Assembly (NCBI RefSeq): GCF_013394385.1
Contig: NZ_AP022834.1
Span: forward strand, 434,001 to 498,000
Origin: Kocuria sp. TGY1127_2
GTDB lineage: Bacteria > Actinomycetota > Actinomycetes > Actinomycetales > Micrococcaceae
Length of the DNA: 64,000 nucleotides
Reading direction: 5' to 3'
The position numbers were made by a program, and so were the translations under genes. The notes below the pieces were generated by a model. It saw nothing but the letters and a program-made list of their open reading frames with translations. It was not told the DNA's origin and did not search any database. Shown here piece by piece: positions 26,535-35,447 of the stretch (position 1 is its first letter; each line of letters opens with the position of its first letter).

Positions 26535-28361
26535 TTAACGGGATGCCTCTCGAGTAATGAGAGGATCGCTCTGGCCGCTTAGAGTCTGGGCGCTGTTGAT
26601 CAGCCCGACAAGACTAAACGCTTGCGGGGTATTTCCCATGTGCCGATGTGCTTGGGTGTCGTATTCTTCCGATAACAGTCCCAGGTCGTTGCGCAATGCC
26701 AGAAGACGTTCGAACAGATGCTCGGCTCGCTGGTGCTCACCGATCCCGTGCCAAGCATCTACCAGCCAGAAGCTACAGACCAGGAACGCATTTTCTCTGC
26801 CGGATAATCCATCGGCGTTCCCATCCGCGGTGTTGTCATAACGAAGCAAAAACCCATCGCTGTCGAGTTCTTGGGCCACGGCTTCAACCGTTCCGATAAT
26901 ACGAGGGTCATCCCAGGGCAAGAACCCAACTCGTGGCAGAAGCAACAAGGAAGCATCGAGCCCGTGGGAACCGTAGAACTGGGTGAAAGTATTGCGTTTC
27001 GGGTCGAAGCCATGCGCGCAAATATCGGCATGAATGGCTTGCGCCAACTGTTTCCAGGTGGCAACGTCTCCGGGCAGTCCTTGCTGTTCGACGGCCCGAA
27101 TGGCACGGTCGACTCCGACCCAAGCCATAACTTTGGAATGAACGAAATGTTGCTTGGGCCCCCGCATCTCCCAGAGCCCATTGTCGGGTTCTTGCCAGTG
27201 CTGTTGAATCCAGTCGACGAGCGAACGTTGTAGATCCCAGGCGGAATCGTTGGCCTGAAGCCCCGCTTCGCGGGCGAGATGTAGACCATCGAGGGTCTCT
27301 CCCCACACATCGAGCTGATGCTGTCCCGCAGCTGCGTTGCCGACTCGTACCGGTCGTGAACCCTGGTACCCGTTGAGCCAGTCCAATGTCATTTCCGGTA
27401 TGCGTTGGGTTCCGTCCAACCCGTACATAATCTGCAGTTTTGACGGGTCACCGGCTACTGCTCGAACCAACCATGCCCGCCAGGCCAGCGCCTCGTCGGT
27501 GTAGCCCGTGTTGATCAAAGCCTCGAGGGTAAATGTCGCATCACGGAGCCAGCCGTACCGGTAGTCCCAATTCCGACTACCTCCCAGCTGTTCAGGTAGC
27601 GAGGTGGTCACCGCCGCAACAATTCCGCCGGTGGGTGCGTAGGTCAGAGCCTTGAGCAGCATCAGCGAACGATGTACCTCCCGGCTCCAGGGGCCGTTGT
27701 ATGTGCACTGATCAATCCACCGAGACCAGAAACGAGTGGTCTCCTTCAGCGCGTGGCGGGCGTTGATGGCAGCAGGTGGAGGCAAATAGGAGGGCTTATG
27801 AGTGAGAACGAAGGCTATCTGCTTACCTGATGAGACATCGAAGGTTGCATTCAGGGTCCCGGCCTCGTGGCGCAACGGCACATCCGTGCGAACCCAGACT
27901 GCGTCTGGCCCGGCAACCGCCGCGAATTCTTCTGAGCACGGGGTTCCGGGTGCGTCGTTGCCCGCGTGTATCCACGGGGTGATGCGGCCGTAGTCAAACC
28001 GCAAACACAGCGAGGTACTCATCTGAACGCGTCCTTCGACACCTTCGACAATACGAACTACATTGGCGGCCTCGTCTCGCGGTGGCATGAAGTCGATGAC
28101 ATCTACGATCCCATCTGTAGATTCCCAGCGTGTGCGCAGCACAAGACTGTGAGCATCGTAATCACGTCTGCTCAGGCGCGCGTGCCCGGTCGGGGCAAGA
28201 CTCCAATACCCTGCCGATTCGTCGTCTAAGAGTGCGGCCAAGCAGGCCCGATCATCGAAATGAGGCAGGCACAACCAGTCTATGGAACCATCAAGTCCTA
28301 CCAGGGCGGCGGTGTGCAGGTCACCGATCAGTCCATAGTCCTCGATACGTTTATCGCTCAC
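26535..28361 (-). CDS. Glycoside hydrolase family 15 (glucoamylase/trehalase-like)
   Basis: A 608-residue cytoplasmic enzyme with no signal peptide. The start MSDKRIEDYGLIGDLHTAAL and the DGSIDWLCLPHFD segment are typical of the actinobacterial GH15 group, which includes the mycobacterial trehalases. GWLRDATFTLEALINTGY holds the region of a catalytic glutamate in the (alpha/alpha)6 barrel. It should release glucose from trehalose or short alpha-glucans. Its ATG overlaps the stop of the glucose dehydrogenase gene by four bases, so glucose release and oxidation are probably coupled. Confidence 0.87.
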   Translation of the reverse strand: MSDKRIEDYGLIGDLHTAALVGLDGSIDWLCLPHFDDRACLAALLDDESAGYWSLAPTGHARLSRRDYDAHSLVLRTRWESTDGIVDVIDFMPPRDEAANVVRIVEGVEGRVQMSTSLCLRFDYGRITPWIHAGNDAPGTPCSEEFAAVAGPDAVWVRTDVPLRHEAGTLNATFDVSSGKQIAFVLTHKPSYLPPPAAINARHALKETTRFWSRWIDQCTYNGPWSREVHRSLMLLKALTYAPTGGIVAAVTTSLPEQLGGSRNWDYRYGWLRDATFTLEALINTGYTDEALAWRAWLVRAVAGDPSKLQIMYGLDGTQRIPEMTLDWLNGYQGSRPVRVGNAAAGQHQLDVWGETLDGLHLAREAGLQANDSAWDLQRSLVDWIQQHWQEPDNGLWEMRGPKQHFVHSKVMAWVGVDRAIRAVEQQGLPGDVATWKQLAQAIHADICAHGFDPKRNTFTQFYGSHGLDASLLLLPRVGFLPWDDPRIIGTVEAVAQELDSDGFLLRYDNTADGNADGLSGRENAFLVCSFWLVDAWHGIGEHQRAEHLFERLLALRNDLGLLSEEYDTQAHRHMGNTPQAFSLVGLINSAQTLSGQSDPLITREASR

Positions 28362-29419
28362 AACCCCTCCTCATCGAGCAAAACCACGGTCTTGACCTCG
28401 TGATCGCCAGAGGTAAAGGCCTCGGGAGCCTTCTTGAGCGGAATTCTTCTGGTGATAAGACGCTCCAGCCAACCTAAGTCTGCCTTGGCGAGGATCTGGG
28501 CAGCCTGCTTGTAGTGACCAAGGTTGGCGTTGACAGACCCGACAATCGCATCGTTGTCCAACACGATCTCACGGTTGATGCGGCCAGCATCAATTTTCAA
28601 TGGAGTGCCCGTTCCAGAAACTCCTGTCAGGCAGACGATGCCGTACGGGCCGGTTTCTGCGATGGCATCGAAAATGACTTGCCCGGCTCCGGTCGCTTCA
28701 ATCACCACATCGGGTTTATGGTGTTTGCCGACCTCCGTGACACTACCGGTGTGGTAAGTCGCACCAAGGGCCTGAACGAGATCCGGTTTCGGTCCTTCCG
28801 TGAGTTGATCCAAAACATGGACATCCAAGCCTTGCTGAACGCCGATCATCGCCGCCAACAATCCCACTGGACCAGCCCCGGTCACCAACACCGTCTGCGG
28901 GGCAAACCAGCTGCGCTGGCCAATGCGCTCAACTTGTTCCCAGGCCTTGGCAACAATTGTTGTTGGTTCCAGCAGAACCCCAGCTAGCCCCAGCCGCGGA
29001 TCTAGACGGACCGCGAACTCGGGTTCTACAGTCCACTGTTGGCTTCCGTACCCATTGAGTTGCTTAATCCCTCGCTCGGTGTACCGTCCGTTGCGGCACA
29101 TATCCCATTGCCCGCGTGCACAAGCTCCACAAGGTACCGGATCCGGGCGGCGTACGACTCCGGCTACAAGGTCTCCCACCGAAAACCCGCTTCCGGTGGG
29201 TGCTTGTTCTACCCGTCCCAGTGACTCGTGACCCAAAACAAGATGTTGCTCCCCATCAGGAGCCCAGCCATATTTCCCGTCCGCGATCTCTTTGTCAGTC
29301 CCGCAGATACCGATCGCGAGACCACGGACCAATAACTCGTTATCAGCAGGACGTGGCTCGGGTATTTCCTCGACACTGGTTGAATCTGATTCACCGGGCT
29401 TGACGGTTAGGGCGTACAT
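28358..29419 (-). CDS. Zinc-dependent glucose 1-dehydrogenase
   Basis: A medium-chain dehydrogenase of 353 residues that should oxidise glucose to gluconolactone with NAD(P). The zinc-binding region is ICGTDKEIADGKYGWAP with GHESLGRVE; structural cysteines lie in VPCGACARGQWDMC. The Rossmann motif is VTGAGPVGLLAAMIG. The pattern matches the glucose dehydrogenase branch rather than alcohol dehydrogenase. It comes first in a two-gene operon with GH15. Confidence 0.85.
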   Translation of the reverse strand: MYALTVKPGESDSTSVEEIPEPRPADNELLVRGLAIGICGTDKEIADGKYGWAPDGEQHLVLGHESLGRVEQAPTGSGFSVGDLVAGVVRRPDPVPCGACARGQWDMCRNGRYTERGIKQLNGYGSQQWTVEPEFAVRLDPRLGLAGVLLEPTTIVAKAWEQVERIGQRSWFAPQTVLVTGAGPVGLLAAMIGVQQGLDVHVLDQLTEGPKPDLVQALGATYHTGSVTEVGKHHKPDVVIEATGAGQVIFDAIAETGPYGIVCLTGVSGTGTPLKIDAGRINREIVLDNDAIVGSVNANLGHYKQAAQILAKADLGWLERLITRRIPLKKAPEAFTSGDHEVKTVVLLDEEGL

Positions 29420-29715
29420 AGTTCAGTGGTACCCGACTCTGTCCATTCCGTCCAGCAGGTGGAGAACTTATCAGATCATCGGTAATCCGTCCGTGGCGGG
29501 CTGGTTTGCATGTGCGTCAGAAGCAGACGGGGCCATACGTCCCCTCTGACCTGAACGAGTCACGTCGTCGGAACACTCGGGATATACCAGGTGTAGCGTC
29601 GCGAAATCGGTGCCACCTAACCAGTCAGGTCACATCATGGTCCCGGCTGGAGGGAAGCGGGGTGCCCCGGTCAGGGGCCTCGACCGGTACGGACTATCCG
29701 GTGTATACGTGGGAT

Positions 29716-30066
29716 ATGAACATTGTCGTCAAACGCATCTATGACCGATCTGGCCACAATGATGGGACGCGGGTGCTCGTCGACAGAGTCTGGCCGCGCG
29801 GTATTCGCAAGGAGGACGCCGAACTCGATGACTGGAATAAGGATGTGGCCCCCTCCACGGAACTGCGCAAATGGTACGGGCACGATCCGGACAAGTTTGA
29901 CGAATTCTCCCGTCGCTACCGCGATGAGCTGGCCACCGAGATCGGCCAGCAGGCTCTCAAGAACCTACGCGAGAGTGTCAAAGGAAAACGCCTGACGCTA
30001 CTGACTGCCACCAAGGACATCGAGTACAGCCAGGCGACGGTGCTGGCGCGGATTCTCTCCGACTGA
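29716..30066 (+). CDS. DUF488-family protein
   Basis: A small conserved protein of 116 residues of the DUF488 family, whose function is not established. Landmarks are DGTRVLVDRVWPRGIRKEDA near the N-terminus and LTLLTATKDIEYSQA near the end. The ATG at 29716 is the conserved start. TATACG ends 7 bases before it and no Shine-Dalgarno is seen, so the mRNA may be leaderless. Confidence 0.82.
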   Translation: MNIVVKRIYDRSGHNDGTRVLVDRVWPRGIRKEDAELDDWNKDVAPSTELRKWYGHDPDKFDEFSRRYRDELATEIGQQALKNLRESVKGKRLTLLTATKDIEYSQATVLARILSD

Positions 30067-30186
30067 CCAGTCAGCCGCCAAGCTCGGACACGGCGGCAGT
30101 CTCACCCCTCCTGCCGGGACGGGAACCATCCGGGCCGCAGCCACACAGTGATAGCAGATTCGATGAGAACGACGGAAGATGAGCTC

Positions 30187-30477
30187 ATGTCAGTTGAGGA
30201 GATCTGGATAGAGCCTCGAGGAGACGGCGCTTACCAGGCCACCATGCAATCGTTCGACGGCGAGGCCTCATGCACGCTCAACATTGGCGCCGCGCCCCGT
30301 CTGACCAACGGCATGCTGCCCGATGACGACGTCACGGCACGAGCCGTACTGCAGTTCCTGATGACCCACCAGGACCCATCGCAACTTCCTGCCGATGTGG
30401 AGCTTGAAGACGTTCTGGCCGCTTACGATGATGCCGAACAACAGATCGACTCATATGCCCAAAACCTGCGCTCCTAG
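30187..30477 (+). CDS. Small acidic conserved hypothetical protein
   Basis: A soluble acidic protein of about 96 residues that I do not recognise. It opens with MSVEEIWIEPRGDGAYQATM and ends with an Asp/Glu-rich helix (ELEDVLAAYDDAEQQIDSYA). GGAAGA lies about 10 bases before the ATG at 30187; ATG 30163 or GTG 30148 are possible earlier starts. Codon usage is typical of real genes here. It follows the DUF488 gene on the same strand by about 120 bases, and no function can be inferred. Confidence 0.6.
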   Translation: MSVEEIWIEPRGDGAYQATMQSFDGEASCTLNIGAAPRLTNGMLPDDDVTARAVLQFLMTHQDPSQLPADVELEDVLAAYDDAEQQIDSYAQNLRS

Positions 30478-30713
30478 ACCCCGCTGATCCCAGAAAGCCA
30501 CCATCGGCGTGATCCCGATACCGGCGGAGATCAAATACAGTGGCGGATCCTCATCCGTTCGACCGCATCTAGAGCAGAATGTCCTTCTGTTTCAGAGCTT
30601 TCGAGCGGATTCTTGCCTGTGCCTCTGACGGTATTCTCAATGTGTCCCGCTGGCGCGCATTCCCTAGATCCGCCCAAGACAAGTGGCAGCAGTCTCTTGG
30701 TCGGCTGCCCAGG

Positions 30714-31886
30714 TCAGCTGGAGGCTCCGGAGATTGATTTCGGGCGTGCGGGGTCGATGACGGAATTCGGGTCGAAGAACTCGCGCAACGTATCGGATGT
30801 TCCCTTGATCGCGTGCTTGAGCGAAATCCCATCCACATTGATCCGGGCTTCGCGAAGATAATTCGGTCCGGCCTGCCCCCATGCCGGGGTGGAGGCATCG
30901 ACATTGAAGTAAGAATTGAATCCTTGGCCCTTGAGGTATTGGAACTTGTCGTTACCGTATTCCTCAATGCCGCAAATATCCGCCCCGAAGGGGTAGATGA
31001 GCATATCGGTATTGCCCACGATCGGTGCGACCTCGGCTTGCCACTTCTCGTTGTCCTCCTGGATGTGCGATAGAGGAGATTTGGTGAAGTTGATGTGCCC
31101 CCACGAGTGGCTTGCGAATTCCCAGCCGTTTTTCTTGATGGCATCCGCGACCGATTTTGCGGTCTTCTTGTCCTTTTCGATGTTCTTGTTCTCGTCCTTG
31201 TAGGAGATATCGGAGGTCCGATACCCGAGTACACCGTTGTATCCGGTGATTGCGATGACGCCTTTGGCCCCGTCGTGGGAGAAGTCGGGGTGTTCTTCGA
31301 TGAATTCCTCGACGATCGGCAGGTGATCGTAAGCGCCGATTTTTTTGTTCCCGTCAGCATCACGGTATTCGTTGAGGACTTTCCCGTCCTGGACGATCAG
31401 TCGATCACTGAATCCGTCGCCGTCCATGTATTCGTAGTAGGACAAGTCGTCGAAGGACAGGACCAGGGGTTTCTTGCCTTCCGGAAGGTCCAAGGGTTTG
31501 AGTTCGACGCTGCCGCCGGGGCGGGTTGTGTAGAGCTGGTGGGGGCTGACCAGGACGTAATTGCGGTCGTAGACCTGTTGGATGATCTTCCTGAATTCGT
31601 TGATCGTGACCATGTAATCCAGGTAGCCGTTTGCCTCATCGTCGCCGTCGAATGCTCGGTTCGGATCCACGACCAGCGAGTGGAAGAACAAGTGTGAAAC
31701 CTCGGTGTTGTCTTTCCACGTGATGTTGTGCTGGGTCGGTGTGACCGAGGGGGAATTCGATGTGGGGGCCGATGTGGTGGAGGAGTCGGTCGCGGGTTCG
31801 GTGTCCTGGGAGCTGCAGGCGCTAAGCAAGGCAGCCCCTACCAGCGCCGATGAAGAGATGACTGCGGTCCGGCGGGTGATCTTCAC
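30714..31886 (-). CDS. Polysaccharide deacetylase-like lipoprotein
   Basis: A secreted, lipid-anchored protein of 390 residues. The signal peptide ends in the lipobox LLSAC near residue 24, followed by a Ser/Thr-rich linker to about 52. The NodB-type domain shows the metal aspartates in LVLSFDDLSYYEY and the histidine pair in SHSWGHIN. LIYPFGADICG corresponds to the later substrate loop. It probably removes acetyl groups from a cell-wall or surface polysaccharide. It stands alone. Confidence 0.82.
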   Translation of the reverse strand: MKITRRTAVISSSALVGAALLSACSSQDTEPATDSSTTSAPTSNSPSVTPTQHNITWKDNTEVSHLFFHSLVVDPNRAFDGDDEANGYLDYMVTINEFRKIIQQVYDRNYVLVSPHQLYTTRPGGSVELKPLDLPEGKKPLVLSFDDLSYYEYMDGDGFSDRLIVQDGKVLNEYRDADGNKKIGAYDHLPIVEEFIEEHPDFSHDGAKGVIAITGYNGVLGYRTSDISYKDENKNIEKDKKTAKSVADAIKKNGWEFASHSWGHINFTKSPLSHIQEDNEKWQAEVAPIVGNTDMLIYPFGADICGIEEYGNDKFQYLKGQGFNSYFNVDASTPAWGQAGPNYLREARINVDGISLKHAIKGTSDTLREFFDPNSVIDPARPKSISGASS

Positions 31887-32083
31887 GGGGGAGCTCCAGA
31901 TGGGCGTTTTGAGGGGATTTACGGAAGCATCACCAGGTTTTCACAGGAAGTGAGGATTGTGACTGAGGGTGTCGCGGGGCACGCCAGGTCGATCGAATCC
32001 GAAGGGCCATCGGGCCGTGACAGACGGAACGGGGAAGCGGCGCCATTGAACCCTGAACCCGTGTGCGGACGGTAACCGCGGCC

Positions 32084-33046
32084 TCAGGACATCAAAGTGG
32101 AGTCTGCGCGATCCAAGGTCGACATGAGCCGCTGTCGCAGGATTATTGAGCGCTCAGCGAACTCTCTCTGGAGTGTCGCGTATTGCTTTTTTCCTCGTGC
32201 GGTTTCGACCGGAATGGGCTCGTACCCCCATGATTTCAGATCGTAGGGTGCTGCTCTCATGTCCATTTCACGGACTTGCCAGGCGAGGTCGAAGCAATCC
32301 ATCAGGAGAGCGGAGTCCACGAAGGGGAGCAGTTTGTAAGCCCACTTGTACACGTCCATGTTGGCGTGCAGACACCCTGGCTGTTCCAGGGATCGTTGTT
32401 GCTCGCGTGTCGGCTGTATTTCATTGCGTGGTACGGCTTGCGGCTGGAAAAACCGAAAGGCGTCGAAGTGTGTGCAGTGGATGCGATGGGTTTCGACCAC
32501 GGAATCGGTGCCGTCCGCGCCCAGGCGAAGGTCCAGGTACTCGTGGCGGATATCGTTTTCTTCGGAGCGATAGGCCATGGCCCACTCATGCATGCCGAAG
32601 CACCCGAAATTTCCGGGCTTGGACACCGTACGGGAGAGAATTTCCTGTGTGAATACAACAGCCGTGGAGCGAGCTTCCAAGAAAGCCTCGACATCGACCG
32701 TCGCCGCCGTCGGACGCTGGATCCGTGCTTCTTCCGGGGAGAGCCCTGTTTTTTGCAGTTCCGTGATACTGGGGCGGCGGTAGAACTTCCATTCAAGACG
32801 GTCGGCGGCGTCCAGGAGTATGACCCAGGGGCCGGGATGCCAGCGAGTCAGCTGGCCAGGTTTGAGCGTGTAGTACGTGAAGAGGAAATCTTCCACGGGG
32901 TGTTTCCGGCCGTGATGACGGCGTTCGAGGAACGGCTCGGTGTAGATCGCGGCGCGCTCTCGATGATCCTCGGCGAGGTCACGCCAAACCGGCCCGGTCA
33001 GGTGAACCGGGCCGGGATGCGGCGTGGTGGAAGACGTGAAACTCAC
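32084..33046 (-). CDS. Conserved actinobacterial protein, often labelled 3-methyladenine DNA glycosylase
   Basis: A 320-residue protein of a family common in actinobacteria. Conserved blocks are ERRHHGRKHPVEDFLFTYY near residue 43, RWHPGPWV, and GCFGMHEWAMAYR near 150. Databases often name this family 3-methyladenine DNA glycosylase, but I see neither the helix-hairpin-helix of AlkA nor the Tag or Mpg pattern. The many Trp, His and Tyr residues suggest a nucleotide or cofactor site, but the function should be treated as unknown. It ends the lysC transcript, starting four bases after the lysC stop. Confidence 0.65.
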   Translation of the reverse strand: MSFTSSTTPHPGPVHLTGPVWRDLAEDHRERAAIYTEPFLERRHHGRKHPVEDFLFTYYTLKPGQLTRWHPGPWVILLDAADRLEWKFYRRPSITELQKTGLSPEEARIQRPTAATVDVEAFLEARSTAVVFTQEILSRTVSKPGNFGCFGMHEWAMAYRSEENDIRHEYLDLRLGADGTDSVVETHRIHCTHFDAFRFFQPQAVPRNEIQPTREQQRSLEQPGCLHANMDVYKWAYKLLPFVDSALLMDCFDLAWQVREMDMRAAPYDLKSWGYEPIPVETARGKKQYATLQREFAERSIILRQRLMSTLDRADSTLMS

Positions 33047-33049
33047 CGG

Positions 33050-34345
33050 TTAGCGGCCGGTGCCTCCGTACACCGTGGCCTCGCCGTCTGCGTCGAGGCT
33101 GAACGCGGTGTGGACGGCGCGTACGGCGTCGTCGAGCAGGTCCGCTCGGGTGATCACCGAAATGCGGATCTCTGAGGTCGAGATCATGTCGATGTTCACG
33201 CCGGCCCTGGAGAGTGCGTCGAAGAAATGGAACGATACGCCGGGGTTGGACTTCATCCCAGCTCCCACGAGAGAGAGCTTGCCGATCGCGTCGTTGTATT
33301 CGATGTCCGCGAACCCAATCTCGGCCTGAACGCCCTTGAGAACTTCGATCGCGGTATCGCCCTGATCCTGGGGAAGGGTGAAAGAAATGTCGGTGCGAGC
33401 TTCGGAACGTGTCGAGACGTTCTGCACGATCATGTCCAGGTTGATCTTGGCGTCGTTGAGGGAACCGAAGATCTTGGCGGCGTAACCGGGCACGTCTGGG
33501 ACGTCGACGATGGTGACCTTCGCCTGGGTTCGGTCGTGGGCCACACCGGAGATGAGGGGCTGTTCCAAGGGGATCTCCTTAGTCAGGTCGGGGGCGTCTG
33601 CATCCGATTCGGTGGGTATGACCCACGTGCCTTCGAGGTCGCTGAACGAGGAGCGGACGTGCAATTTTATTTTGAATCGGCGAGCGTACTCGACGCAACG
33701 CAGGTGAAGGATCTTGGCTCCGTTGGCGGCCATTTCGAGCATCTCTTCGCTGGAGACCCCGTTGAGCTTGTGCGCGGTCGATACAATCCGCGGATCAGCG
33801 GTGAAGACTCCGTCGACATCTGAATAGATCTCGCAATAGTCGGCTCCGAGGGCGGATGCGAGGGCGACGGCAGTGGTGTCCGAGCCTCCACGCCCCAAGG
33901 TTGTGATATCCCGTGTCTGACGGTTCATCCCTTGGAATCCGGCGACGATGGCGATGTTTCCCTCCTCAAGGGAGTCCCGGATTCGGTCCGGGTGGACCTC
34001 GACGAGGCGGGCCGATCCGTGTACGCCGTCGGTGATGATTCCGGCTTGAGAACCGGTGAACGACTGGGCCGGTGCCCCGAGCTCGTGGACGGCCATGGCC
34101 AGCACGGCCATGGAAATGCGTTCGCCGGCGGTGAGGAGCATGTCTAGTTCGCGGCTGGGGCCGGGCCTGGACGAAACTTCGTTGGCGAGGTCGAGGAGAT
34201 CATCGGTCGTGTCGCCCATGGCGGAGACCACGACGACGACGTCGTTGCCTCGGTTTTTGGTTTCGACGACGCGTTGGGCGACCCGTTTGACACCTTCGGC
34301 GTCTGAAACAGACGAACCGCCGAATTTCTGAACGATAAGGCTCAT
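33050..34345 (-). CDS. lysC: Aspartate kinase
   Basis: Aspartokinase of 431 residues, the first step towards lysine, methionine, threonine and diaminopimelate. The N-terminal [13 protein letters not shown] motif binds ATP. The kinase domain extends to about 245, and two ACT domains follow ([17 protein letters not shown], later [14 protein letters not shown]), the site of feedback control by lysine and threonine. The ATG at 34345 has an AGGGAG site; a longer frame upstream is not conserved. As in other actinobacteria an internal start for a beta subunit is likely. The usual asd partner is not adjacent. Confidence 0.96.
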   Translation of the reverse strand: MSLIVQKFGGSSVSDAEGVKRVAQRVVETKNRGNDVVVVVSAMGDTTDDLLDLANEVSSRPGPSRELDMLLTAGERISMAVLAMAVHELGAPAQSFTGSQAGIITDGVHGSARLVEVHPDRIRDSLEEGNIAIVAGFQGMNRQTRDITTLGRGGSDTTAVALASALGADYCEIYSDVDGVFTADPRIVSTAHKLNGVSSEEMLEMAANGAKILHLRCVEYARRFKIKLHVRSSFSDLEGTWVIPTESDADAPDLTKEIPLEQPLISGVAHDRTQAKVTIVDVPDVPGYAAKIFGSLNDAKINLDMIVQNVSTRSEARTDISFTLPQDQGDTAIEVLKGVQAEIGFADIEYNDAIGKLSLVGAGMKSNPGVSFHFFDALSRAGVNIDMISTSEIRISVITRADLLDDAVRAVHTAFSLDADGEATVYGGTGR

Positions 34346-34571
34346 GGTGTCTCCCTTGGTGATAGGAGTCTGACAAAAGTTAAGGTCTGGCGTTGTGGCC
34401 GGGCGCAACTGGAAGCGTGGAACTCGGGCCGCCTATCAGACTATCCGGTGCCTTGGTCCCGCGCTCAAATGAGTCGGGTATTCCACTATGTGACACATCA
34501 AGGCGCGATTGAGTAGGTCATCACGTCACATATGCGTCGCGGATCACCTTTTGGTCGGTTCCTGAGCGGTG

Positions 34572-35387
34572 TCAGTCGGCCCAGGGGTTGGCGAACTTCT
34601 CTCCTCGCCGGGGCGTTGGATACCGACGGTTGGGGTCTGCTTGTTCCGCGGGTGCCTCGATTTTTCCTTCGTTGGTCCTCGGTGATTCCTCGACCGGCTC
34701 GTCGCTGGTCACGGCGGTTTCCTCGGCGTCGTTTCCCGGAAGAGAATCGTCCGTCTCCGGAGTTTCGGGCGATGCGGTTTGACGCTGGCCCGCGGTCAGT
34801 ATCCTGCGGCCTTCCATAGCCCGTCCGAGCGTAATTTCGTCGGCGTACTCGAGGTCACCGCCGACGGGGAGGCCGGATGCGAGTCTGGAGACGGTGATGC
34901 CAATGGGCGTGAGCATGCGGGAAAGGTAGGTCGCCGTGGCTTCGCCTTCGAGGTTGGGGTCCATGGCCAGAATGATCTCTTGGACCTCCTCGTCGGCCAG
35001 CCGTGTCACGAGTTCGCGAATGCGCAGTCGCTCCGGCCCGATGCCCTGCATAGGGTTAATCGAGCCTCCCAGGACGTGATAGCGACCTGTGAAGCTGCCA
35101 GTTCGTTCAATGGCGGAAACATCCTTGGGCTCTTCGACGACGCAAATGAGCGACGAGTCCCGGCGGGCGTCCCGACAGATCGAGCATTTCGGTGCCTCGG
35201 AAATGTTGCCGCAGATTTCGCAGAAGGAAACCTTGGCCTTGACAGTGGTGATGGCCGCGGAAAGTTTCTCCATCTCGTCCGCGGGCGAATTGAGGATGTA
35301 AAAGGCGATGCGCTGAGCGGACTTGGGCCCGACGCCGGGCAGACGCCCAAGTTCATCGATCAAGTCCTGAACTGCTCCTTGGTACAA
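34572..35387 (-). CDS. recR: Recombination mediator RecR with C-terminal extension
   Basis: Works with RecF and RecO to load RecA on gaps. Residues 1-200 are a full RecR: helix-hairpin-helix [18 protein letters not shown], a zinc finger with C56, C59, C68 and C71, and a Toprim domain ending in [18 protein letters not shown]. About 70 extra residues follow, rich in Pro, Glu, Thr and Arg and probably disordered. The gene lies 60 bases after dnaX on the same strand, the usual order without the ybaB gene between them. Confidence 0.94.
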   Translation of the reverse strand: MYQGAVQDLIDELGRLPGVGPKSAQRIAFYILNSPADEMEKLSAAITTVKAKVSFCEICGNISEAPKCSICRDARRDSSLICVVEEPKDVSAIERTGSFTGRYHVLGGSINPMQGIGPERLRIRELVTRLADEEVQEIILAMDPNLEGEATATYLSRMLTPIGITVSRLASGLPVGGDLEYADEITLGRAMEGRRILTAGQRQTASPETPETDDSLPGNDAEETAVTSDEPVEESPRTNEGKIEAPAEQADPNRRYPTPRRGEKFANPWAD

Positions 35388-35447
35388 GAATCCTCACTCT
35401 TCCGGAGGGTCTTCACGACCCACCCAATGTGTTGTTGACCAGGGGAC

